A DNA stretch of 21,888 nt from DASVAL01 sp035649575 (GTDB lineage: Bacteria; Planctomycetota; UBA1135; UBA2386): positions 1-21,888 of the forward strand of contig DASRJH010000104.1 in the NCBI GenBank assembly GCA_035649575.1, read 5' to 3'. The notes below the pieces were generated by a model. It was given only the letters and a program-made list of their open reading frames with translations, had not been told where the DNA came from and did not search any database. Within the stretch, counting starts at the first letter, position 1, and each line of letters begins with the position of its first letter. Below, piece after piece: positions 7,556-13,343 of the stretch. Position numbers and translations under genes: made by a program.

Positions 7556-8544
7556 ACGAACCGTTCGATCGACCGCGCGTCGTCGCCAAGACCGACGATC
7601 CGGTAGGCGCCGACGTCAAAGCACGCCTCGGCGTGATGGCGCGCATGCTCGTCACGCTCGACGGACTCTGGTTCCGCAACGTGCTGGCCGCGGTCGGCCC
7701 CGAGCAAGCACTCGCGATGGACATCCGCGTGTTCAAGGGGCAGTTCCGCATCGCGACGCGCGTGATCCGCGAACACTTCGGTACGGACGGCAAGAGCCGG
7801 CGCGACAAGGCGGTAGTGCTCGAGCAGATGGCGCGCCTCTACGGCCACGACTTCGAGATCATCGACGAACCGGGCGCCGTGACGATGCGGCTGCACCGCT
7901 GCGCGTTCCTCGACGCGCTGCGAGCCGCGGGGCGCACGGATCACGACTGCCGCGCCGTGTGCCGCGCGCTGCGCCCGGCCTGGTTCGAGGAGATCGAGCC
8001 GCGGACCGGCGGCGCGGGCGAAGTGCGTCTCGGCCTGCCCGACGGCACTGGCACGTGCGATTGGTCGGTCGTCCACCCACCCGACGAACCGTCCGAGTGA
8101 CCACTTCAGCGGCGTGCGCCCTCGCGAGGCTTGCTTCGGCTTCGGCGCGATGATGGCGTGGCTCTCCTCGATCAGGTGGGCGAGCATGGACCAGTCCAGG
8201 CTGCGGGTGTCGAGATAGACGCCGATCCACCCGTTCTTGCCGACGTAGGGTGGCACGAAGAACCGCGTCGGGTCGCCGGTCACGAGCATCTGCTGCACGC
8301 CGTCGGGTGCCTTGAGCCAGAGCGACGGCCGGTGTCCGGCGACATTTCCCTTCTGCATGGCGAAGATCCGATCGCGCACGCGCCAGGTCGGATCACCCCA
8401 AGCGATCTTCTCCGCGGTATCTGGCAGCGCGAGACAGAATTTCCGGAGCCGCTCGAGGCGGTCGGAGCGGACCGTGAGCTGGTTCATCGCGCGGCTCGCC
8501 CGCTCCGAACGAGCGCCGCGTGGTCGTTTTCGCTGAGTCGCCAT
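7543..8544 (-). CDS. MmcQ/YjbR-family protein with anomalous open 3' extension
   Basis: Residues about 23-140 (nt 8124-8478) are a clear YjbR/MmcQ domain: ALPDTAEKIAWGDPTWRVRDRIFAM, then PSLWLKAPDG, TRFFVPPYVGKNGWIGVYLD, DWSMLAHLIEESHAIIAPK. Family members normally stop shortly after the APK motif at roughly 115-125 residues. Here the frame stays open for about 190 further codons to 7543, entirely antisense to the DUF6125-like gene. A one-base shift near 8110-8130 would bring a TGA at 8106-8108 into frame and give a normal-sized protein. A frameshift, or an artefactual extension, is therefore more likely than a real 333-residue protein. The start could be ATG 8544 or ATG 8487; the latter is closer to the domain. 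A small DNA-binding or metal-handling role is suggested in names of this family but is not proven. Confidence 0.55.
   Translation of the reverse strand: MATQRKRPRGARSERASRAMNQLTVRSDRLERLRKFCLALPDTAEKIAWGDPTWRVRDRIFAMQKGNVAGHRPSLWLKAPDGVQQMLVTGDPTRFFVPPYVGKNGWIGVYLDTRSLDWSMLAHLIEESHAIIAPKPKQASRGRTPLKWSLGRFVGWVDDRPIARASAVGQAETHFARAAGPRLDLLEPGRAQRAAHGAAVVIRAPRGSQRVEERAAVQPHRHGARFVDDLEVVAVEARHLLEHYRLVAPALAVRTEVFADHARRDAELPLEHADVHRECLLGADRGQHVAEPESVERDEHARHHAEACFDVGAYRIVGLGDDARSIERFVHRG
7552..8100 (+). CDS. DUF6125 / ATC hydrolase-like protein
   Basis: 182 residues. The segment LDGLWFRNVLAAVGPEQALAMD (36-57), then helical IRVFKGQFRIATRVI, follows the pattern I associate with DUF6125 and L-2-amino-thiazoline-4-carboxylic acid hydrolase-like proteins. 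Those are small helical proteins mostly of unknown function. Cysteines at 133 and 137 and a late CDWSV (169-173) may be functional. It overlaps the preceding GNAT-like gene by ATGA and is the last gene of the operon. The whole gene lies antisense to the 3' part of the open frame of the YjbR gene on the other strand. The operon overlap and the family resemblance make this strand the more credible one here. Substrate unknown. Confidence 0.72.
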   Translation: MNEPFDRPRVVAKTDDPVGADVKARLGVMARMLVTLDGLWFRNVLAAVGPEQALAMDIRVFKGQFRIATRVIREHFGTDGKSRRDKAVVLEQMARLYGHDFEIIDEPGAVTMRLHRCAFLDALRAAGRTDHDCRAVCRALRPAWFEEIEPRTGGAGEVRLGLPDGTGTCDWSVVHPPDEPSE

Positions 8545-8673
8545 ACCCGTAGTCTCGCAAGCTGTCGCGCTGCGCGCGATAGCTTGCGTTCTCCAGGTCA
8601 CGTTCTCGTGCCGAGCCTTGCGCCGGGCCGGTTGCGCGCCGAGACTCCCGCCACCCCACCTTCAGGAAAACCG

Positions 8674-9693
8674 ATGCTGCACCTACCGATCGCCGTTTGT
8701 TGCGCTGCTTTGCTGTTCGCCACCCTGCCTGCACAACGAGAGGGCCGCGGGCCGCGCGAGCAGGGCGCCCCGAAGCTCGCGAACTTCACCGTGGAAGCGG
8801 GCGCGTTGAAGAGCGACAAGGTGCGCCAAGGCGAGGCCGGTTACACGATCTACCTGCCGAACGGCTACACCGACGAAGCCAACAAGGAGAAGAAGTATCC
8901 CTGGGTGGTCTGGCTGCCCGGCTTCGGCGGGCCCGACGAGTTCCAGAATCGCGGTGGCGCCAAGGTGCTCGACCGTCTGCGCGGCGAGGACAAGATCGCG
9001 CCGATGGCGTTCGTCGTGTTCCGCGGCGCGGGGCGACGCTCGGTCTACATGAACGGCGAGGCACAGAGCGACACCGAGGATCTGATCACCGGCGACTTCC
9101 TCGACCAGTTGCAGAAGAAGTATCGCCTCGCCACCGACAGCAAGCAGCGCGCCGTGATGGGCGTAAGCGCCGGCGGCTTCGGCGCCATGAAGATCGCGAT
9201 GCGCCATCCCGACGTGTTCGGCGCGGTCGCCGTGCACTCGGCCGCGATCCTGCCGGCCGACCCGGACGACCTGGCCGGCATGAACGAAACGATCGTGCAG
9301 CGCCAGCTCCGCACCGGCATCGCGAAGGAGATCGGCGACCCGATCGACAAGGAGAAATGGGGCGCGCACATGCCGCTCGCGATCGTCGCGAAGAAGAAGC
9401 CCGAGGACATGAAGGGCCTGCAGATCTACTTCGACGCCGGCACCGACGACAGCTACGGCTTCTGCCCGCCGAACGAGCAGCTCAGCAAGCTGATGACCGA
9501 GCACGGTTGGAAGCACCTGTTCCGCAAGGTCGAGGGCGGGGGCCACGGGTGGGGGACTCCGTCGATGGACGAGTGCGTCGCGTCCTCGCTGCAGTTCGTC
9601 GGCGCCGCGGTGACGGGAAAGGATGCCGTGGACGCGATGTCGGCCGCCAAACCTGCCGAGGAGAAGAAGGAAGCGAAAGAGGCGGTCAAGTAG
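8674..9693 (+). CDS. secreted esterase-like alpha/beta hydrolase
   Basis: 339 residues with a signal peptide at 1-20 (LPIAVCCAALLFATLPA, then Q), so exported. The body resembles esterase D/PHB-depolymerase-type hydrolases: YTIYLPNGYTDEANKEKKYP, WLPGFGGPDEF for the oxyanion region, nucleophile elbow GVSAGGFG (Ser165), an acidic DAGTDDSYG loop (Asp254 or Asp258/259), and GGGHGWG (His291). The C-terminal 20 residues are Lys/Glu/Ala-rich. Start: ATG 8674 with AGGA six bases upstream. The frame is open much further upstream, but that part is the shadow of the YjbR gene. The gene converges on the last Uma2 gene with only 10 nt between stops. Substrate unknown; carbohydrate or phenolic esters are plausible. 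Confidence 0.87.
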   Translation: MLHLPIAVCCAALLFATLPAQREGRGPREQGAPKLANFTVEAGALKSDKVRQGEAGYTIYLPNGYTDEANKEKKYPWVVWLPGFGGPDEFQNRGGAKVLDRLRGEDKIAPMAFVVFRGAGRRSVYMNGEAQSDTEDLITGDFLDQLQKKYRLATDSKQRAVMGVSAGGFGAMKIAMRHPDVFGAVAVHSAAILPADPDDLAGMNETIVQRQLRTGIAKEIGDPIDKEKWGAHMPLAIVAKKKPEDMKGLQIYFDAGTDDSYGFCPPNEQLSKLMTEHGWKHLFRKVEGGGHGWGTPSMDECVASSLQFVGAAVTGKDAVDAMSAAKPAEEKKEAKEAVK

Positions 9694-9703
9694 CCGCCCC
9701 GCG

Positions 9704-10267
9704 TTACGCCGTGGGGCCGCGGCCAGCCGGGAACAGTTCGCGCAGCGCGACCGTGAACCCCGGCAGCACGTCGTCACCCGTGAGATCTTCGTCAGCCTCG
9801 ATCGCGCGCACGTCATCGCTGCTGCGGTAGACGGTCGCACGCTTGCCCACGGGATCGATTACCCAGACGAGGCGGGTGCCGTGTTCGAGCCAGCTCAGGG
9901 CCTTCTCGTGGACTTCGGTGTAGGTGTCGGTTGGCGACGTGACCTCGACGGCGAGGTCCGGTGGACCGGGGAAGTAGCCTGACGAGAACTCGCTCGGCAG
10001 TCGGTCCTGCCGCACGAACGCGAAGTCAGGAGCGCGCACGGTGTCGGGGTTGCGGGCGAGGATGAAACCGGTTTCGGCGCCGAAGGTCACGCCGAGATGG
10101 CTTTCCCGCACATAGTGGCCCAGGAACTGGGTGAGCAGGCTGGTGACCGCTCCGTGCCAGTATCCGGCCGGGCTCATACGCCGCAGCTCCCCGCGGACGA
10201 GCTCGGTCGGGCGGCCGGGCTCGTACAGCGAGAGCAGCTCGTCGGCGGTGATGGGCATGATCGACAT
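9704..10267 (-). CDS. Uma2-family (DUF820) endonuclease-like protein, copy A
   Basis: 187 residues. Uma2 proteins have a PD-(D/E)xK nuclease-like fold and are abundant but uncharacterised. Visible are ELVRGELRRMSP (22-33), a first acidic motif RAPDFAFV (78-85), the core PDLAVEVTSP (Asp104, Glu108) and Lys122 in HEKALSWLEHG, then LVWVIDPVGKRATVY. Start: ATG 10267, shared in position by all three copies (MSIM). It differs from copy B by a 4-residue shorter N-terminus and a 4-residue longer C-terminus, so both are still 187 residues. The centre is nearly identical to copy B at the DNA level while the segment around residues 36-62 is diverged. It is the last gene of the leftward set and converges on the secreted hydrolase gene. 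Confidence 0.85.
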   Translation of the reverse strand: MSIMPITADELLSLYEPGRPTELVRGELRRMSPAGYWHGAVTSLLTQFLGHYVRESHLGVTFGAETGFILARNPDTVRAPDFAFVRQDRLPSEFSSGYFPGPPDLAVEVTSPTDTYTEVHEKALSWLEHGTRLVWVIDPVGKRATVYRSSDDVRAIEADEDLTGDDVLPGFTVALRELFPAGRGPTA

Positions 10268-10277
10268 GGTAACACTC

Positions 10278-10312
10278 GAGGCTCCTTTGCGGCGCACGCG
10301 CGCCGGAGCCTC
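10278..10312 (-). promoter_or_regulatory. leader hairpin of Uma2 copy A
   Basis: GAGGCTCC (10278-10285) and GGAGCCTC (10305-10312) pair perfectly over 8 bp. An inner stem GGCGC/GCGCC (10291-10295 with 10300-10304) encloses the loop ACGC. In the transcript the structure ends about 10 nt before the ATG, and the only GGAG that could serve as ribosome site lies in its 3' arm. It could hide the ribosome site or act as an attenuator; both are inference. Confidence 0.55.
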
Positions 10313-10350
10313 TGTGCACTGAAGTCGCCAGCGGTTGCAGGAAACTCGTC

Positions 10351-10914
10351 TCAACTGCCTGCCGGGAACAGATCGCGCAGCGCGACGGTGAACCCCGGCA
10401 GTACGTCGCCACCCGTGAGTTCCTCGTCCGCCCCGAGCACGGTCATGTCGTCGCGGCCTCGGTAGACCGTCGCGTGCCTCGCCACGGGATCGATGACCCA
10501 GACGAGGCGGGTGCCGTGTTCGAGCCAGCTCAGGGCCTTCTGGTGGACTTCGGTGTAGGTGTCGGTTGGCGACGTGACCTCGACGGCGAGGTCCGGTGGA
10601 CCGGGGAAGTACCCTGACGAGAACTCGCTCGGCAGTCGGTTCTGCTGCACGAACGCCACGTCGGGGGCGCGCACGGTGTCGGGGTTGCGGGCGAGGATGA
10701 AGCCGGTCTCGGCGCCGAATGTCTCTCCGAGGTTCCGTTCGCGCGCGTAAGGGCCGATGCGGCCGGCCAATCGGCCGATGACGGCTCCGTGCCGATAGCC
10801 CGCCGGGCTCAAACGTCGCAGCACCCCGCGCACGAGCTCGGTGGGGCGGCCGGGCTCGTACATCGAGAGCAGCTGCTCGGCAGTGGTGACGGTGCGACCG
10901 AACATGATCGACAT
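10351..10914 (-). CDS. Uma2-family (DUF820) endonuclease-like protein, copy B
   Basis: 187 residues with the same motifs as copies A and C: RAPDVAFV, PDLAVEVTSP, a lysine in HQKALSWLEHG, and LVWVIDPVARHATVY. The putative metal-binding Asp/Glu/Lys set is intact, so it is probably active or at least folded. Start: ATG 10914; an in-frame upstream ATG at 10953 lies inside the leader hairpin region and would add 13 residues. The leader of about 80 nt, including an inverted repeat, is shared with the other two copies. It lies 83 nt from the neighbouring copies on either side. The variable segment after LSPAGYRHGAV differs strongly from copy A. Confidence 0.85.
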   Translation of the reverse strand: MSIMFGRTVTTAEQLLSMYEPGRPTELVRGVLRRLSPAGYRHGAVIGRLAGRIGPYARERNLGETFGAETGFILARNPDTVRAPDVAFVQQNRLPSEFSSGYFPGPPDLAVEVTSPTDTYTEVHQKALSWLEHGTRLVWVIDPVARHATVYRGRDDMTVLGADEELTGGDVLPGFTVALRDLFPAGS

Positions 10915-10924
10915 GGTAACACTC

Positions 10925-10959
10925 GAGGCTCCGTTGCGGCGCGCACGCGCCACTGCCTC
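10925..10959 (-). promoter_or_regulatory. leader hairpin of Uma2 copy B
   Basis: Same position as in copy A. The outer stem is reduced to GAGGC (10925-10929) with GCCTC (10955-10959), while the inner GGCGC/GCGCC stem is kept. The weaker outer stem predicts a different strength of any structural control. Confidence 0.45.
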
Positions 10960-10997
10960 TGTGCACCGAAGTCGCCAACGGTTGCAGGAAAACGTCC

Positions 10998-11561
10998 TCA
11001 GCTGCTGCCCGGGAACAGATCGCGCAGCGGCACCGTGAACCCCGGCAGCACCTCGTCACCCGTGAGTTCGTCGTCGGGCCCGAGCAGTCGCACGTCCTCG
11101 CGGCTGTGGTAGACCGTCGCGCGCTTCGCCACGGGATCGACGACCCACACGAGACGAGTGCCGTGTTCGAGCCAGCTCAGGGCCTTCTCGTGGAATTCGC
11201 TGTATGTGTCGTTGGGCGAGGTGATCTCGACGGCGAGGTCGGGTGGACCTGGGAAGTAGCCCGGCGAGAACTCGCCCGGTAGTCGCTCCTGCCGAACGAA
11301 CGCAACGTCGGGAGCGCGTACGGTGTCCGGGTTGCGCGCAAGGACGAAGCCGGTCTCTGCCATGTAGGCCCTGCCGAGCCGGTGCTCACGGACGTGCCGG
11401 CTGATGAGTTCGGCCAGCACCATGCCTACTCCACCGTGCCAGTGTCCGGCAGGGCTCATGCGTCGCAGTTCCCCGCGCACGAGCTCGTGGCGGAATCCCG
11501 GCTCTCGGATCGACAGCAGGTCTTCTGCGGTTGTGATGCTGGGATTCGGCATGATCGACAT
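10998..11561 (-). CDS. Uma2-family (DUF820) endonuclease-like protein, copy C
   Basis: 187 residues, the most diverged of the three by eye, with MSIMPNPSITTAEDLLSIREPG at its start and the core PDLAVEITSPNDTYSEFHEKA. The acidic pair and the lysine are kept. It is the first Uma2 gene after endonuclease III on the same strand, with 92 nt between them. Its leader carries the same inverted repeat with one changed position. Start: ATG 11561 aligns with copies A and B; upstream extension to ATG 11591 is possible but not supported by the other copies. Function unknown, as for the whole family. Confidence 0.85.
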   Translation of the reverse strand: MSIMPNPSITTAEDLLSIREPGFRHELVRGELRRMSPAGHWHGGVGMVLAELISRHVREHRLGRAYMAETGFVLARNPDTVRAPDVAFVRQERLPGEFSPGYFPGPPDLAVEITSPNDTYSEFHEKALSWLEHGTRLVWVVDPVAKRATVYHSREDVRLLGPDDELTGDEVLPGFTVPLRDLFPGSS

Positions 11562-11571
11562 GGTACCACTC

Positions 11572-11606
11572 GAGGCTCCTGTGCGGCGCACACGCGCCGG
11601 AGTCTC
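11572..11606 (-). promoter_or_regulatory. leader hairpin of Uma2 copy C
   Basis: GAGGCTCC (11572-11579) faces GGAGTCTC (11599-11606), 7 of 8 positions paired, with the inner GGCGC/GCGCC stem and the loop ACAC. It sits immediately upstream of the start codon, as in the other two copies. Confidence 0.5.
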
Positions 11607-11653
11607 TGTGCACCGAACCAGCCGCCGGTTGCAGAGAACCTCTCAACTGCCGT

Positions 11654-12307
11654 TCAGCGGCCGTGCGCCTCCTCGATGCGGCGCGTCCTGCTCATCGCCC
11701 AGCTGCAGATCGGGCAGGCCGCGGGCACGTGTTGCCTCGCCTTGCAGAAGCTGCGGCCGAAGTGGATCAGCTGCAGGTGCAGCTTGTTCCACTTCTCGCG
11801 CGGGAACGTGCGCATGAGGTCGCGTTCGGTCTGTTCGACGTTCGTGCCCGCGCTGAGACCCCAGCGCCAGGCAAGCCGGTGGATGTGCGTGTCGACGGGG
11901 AAGGCCGGCTCGCCGAACGCCTGGGCCATCACGACGCTTGCGGTCTTGTGGCCGACGCCGGGCAGTCGTTCGAGGTCGTCGAGGTTGCGCGGCACCTGAC
12001 CGCCGTGTTCGGCGACGAGCAGCTGCGACAGCGCGCGGATCGCCTTGCTCTTCTGCGGCGACAGGCCGCATGGCCGGATGATCGAACGGATCGTCGCCGC
12101 GGGCAGGCGCTGCATCGAAGCAGGGGTCCTCGCGCGAGCAAACAGGACCGGCGTCACCTGGTTGACGCGGACGTCGGTGCACTGTGCCGACAGCAGCACC
12201 GAGATCAGCAGCGTGAACGGGTCTTCGTGCGCCAGTGGGATCGGCGGATCGGCGAAATGCTCGTCGAGGATCTGCTCGATGCGCTTTGCCTTGTCCTGCC
12301 GCTTCAT
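11654..12307 (-). CDS. nth: endonuclease III, DNA glycosylase/AP lyase, with atypical iron-sulfur motif
   Basis: 217 residues. Removes oxidised pyrimidines in base excision repair and cleaves the abasic site. The helix-hairpin-helix LPGVGHKTA carries the catalytic Lys121, and VDTHIHRLAWR carries the catalytic Asp139. LLISVLLSAQCTD is the usual N-terminal motif. The iron-sulfur loop is unusual: Cys188, then nine residues to Cys198, two to Cys201, and an Arg where the fourth cysteine is expected, instead of C-x6-C-x2-C-x5-C. The 4Fe-4S cluster may be absent or bound differently. Start: ATG 12307 (MKRQDK); an upstream in-frame start at 12373 adds 22 residues with no homology. It shares its strand with the three Uma2 genes downstream. 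Confidence 0.92.
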   Translation of the reverse strand: MKRQDKAKRIEQILDEHFADPPIPLAHEDPFTLLISVLLSAQCTDVRVNQVTPVLFARARTPASMQRLPAATIRSIIRPCGLSPQKSKAIRALSQLLVAEHGGQVPRNLDDLERLPGVGHKTASVVMAQAFGEPAFPVDTHIHRLAWRWGLSAGTNVEQTERDLMRTFPREKWNKLHLQLIHFGRSFCKARQHVPAACPICSWAMSRTRRIEEAHGR

Positions 12308-12428
12308 CGCGGGAGCCCTGTCTAGCGCCCGTCGACCGTCGCCGCACGTCTTCTGGCTTCGCGAATCCTTCACGGACGCTTCGCACTCGGTTGATGGGCC
12401 AGCCTAGGGTGTCTGGAGTTCCCCTGCC

Positions 12429-13343
12429 ATGCACGACATGAACTCTGGACTCCTCGCCTCGGACCACCGTTGCTCGGGCCGGCGCACCCGCAAGCACTCG
12501 GGCTGTCTGCAACGCCGAGCCGCATTGCTTCCGGCCGCGTGTCTCTTCTGGGCAGCGTGTCTGCTCTCGGAAGGCAGCCTTGCTGCGCAGACCGGCGAGG
12601 CGAGTGCCCCGAAAACTGTCGCCGCCGCGAACGTGCCTGCCGCCGCGAATGCGCCGTCGCTCGACGAGATGCGCCTCGCGATGAGCAAGTGGATCGAGAC
12701 GCAGCAGATCATCGCGAAGGAACGCAAGGACTGGCAGCAGAGCAAGGAGATCCTCACGAGCAGGATCGAGCTCGTGAGGAAGGAGATCGCGACGCTCGAG
12801 CAGAAGATCGCCGACGCCAAGTCGAGCGCCGAAAAAGCACAGCAGAAGCGCGACGAGCTGCACGCGGTGAACGAAGTGCACAAGGCGATGAATGCGCAGC
12901 TCGTGGAGCGGGTGACAAGCATGGAAGGCGAGATCCGCCGCCTGCACGCGGCCCTGCCCGAGCCGGTCCAGGCCAAGGTGCAGCCGCTGTTCCACCGCAT
13001 TCCTGCCGACCCGGCCAACACGCGCGTTTCCGCCGCGGAGCGCTTCCAGAACGTGCTCGGCATCCTGAGCGAGGTCAACAAGCAGAACAGCGACATCACG
13101 CTCACCTACGAGGTCCGCACGCTCCCGGGTGGCAAGCGCTCGGAAGTGCAGGCCCTCTACATCGGGCTCGGTCAGGCCTACTACGTGAACGCCGATGGCG
13201 ATGCCGGCATCGGCCGTCCCAGCGCCGGGGGTTGGAAGTGGGAACCCTCGGCCGCCGTTTCGCGCGACCTCGTCATGGCCCTCGAGATCCTGCAGGGCAA
13301 GCACACACCGGCGTTCGTGCCGCTTCCCGTCGTAATCCAATGA
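12429..13343 (+). CDS. DUF3450 periplasmic coiled-coil protein
   Basis: 304 residues. A hydrophobic stretch at about 32-53 after a basic N-terminus acts as signal peptide or membrane anchor. A long coiled coil runs from about 80 to 175 (KERKDWQQSKEILTSRIELV and onwards). The C-terminal domain contains NVLGILSEVNKQNSDITLTYEV and LYIGLGQAYYVN, as in DUF3450 proteins, and ends with an ALEILQGKHTPAFVPLP-like segment. Such proteins are usually the first gene of TonB/ExbB/ExbD clusters and presumably work with the energiser in the periplasm. Start: ATG 12429 with GGAG ten bases upstream; ATG 12438 is possible. The stop overlaps the ExbB start in ATGA. Confidence 0.85.
   Translation: MHDMNSGLLASDHRCSGRRTRKHSGCLQRRAALLPAACLFWAACLLSEGSLAAQTGEASAPKTVAAANVPAAANAPSLDEMRLAMSKWIETQQIIAKERKDWQQSKEILTSRIELVRKEIATLEQKIADAKSSAEKAQQKRDELHAVNEVHKAMNAQLVERVTSMEGEIRRLHAALPEPVQAKVQPLFHRIPADPANTRVSAAERFQNVLGILSEVNKQNSDITLTYEVRTLPGGKRSEVQALYIGLGQAYYVNADGDAGIGRPSAGGWKWEPSAAVSRDLVMALEILQGKHTPAFVPLPVVIQ

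Larger units (their letters stand above)
9704..11651 (-). repeat. tandem array of three Uma2 units plus a fragment of a further unit
   Basis: Each unit is a 564-nt gene plus about 83 nt of leader. Start-to-start and stop-to-stop spacing are both 647 nt. In the A/B pair the homologous core is 635 nt apart, because a 12-nt deletion at the 5' end of copy A is balanced by a 12-nt longer 3' end. The homology of the leaders continues past copy C to about 11651, where TCTCAACTGCC matches the 3' end of copy B. That leaves a short relic of a further Uma2 3' end two bases from the endonuclease III stop codon. Confidence 0.8.

Noticed and set aside
8131..8673. N-terminal extension of the secreted hydrolase by 181 codons
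   Set aside because: The extension is antisense to the YjbR domain. ATG 8674 has a ribosome site and a signal peptide.
9704..11651. CRISPR array or insertion sequence as explanation of the repeats
   Set aside because: The repeat unit is a 647-nt gene plus leader, with no spacers, no transposase and no terminal inverted repeats.
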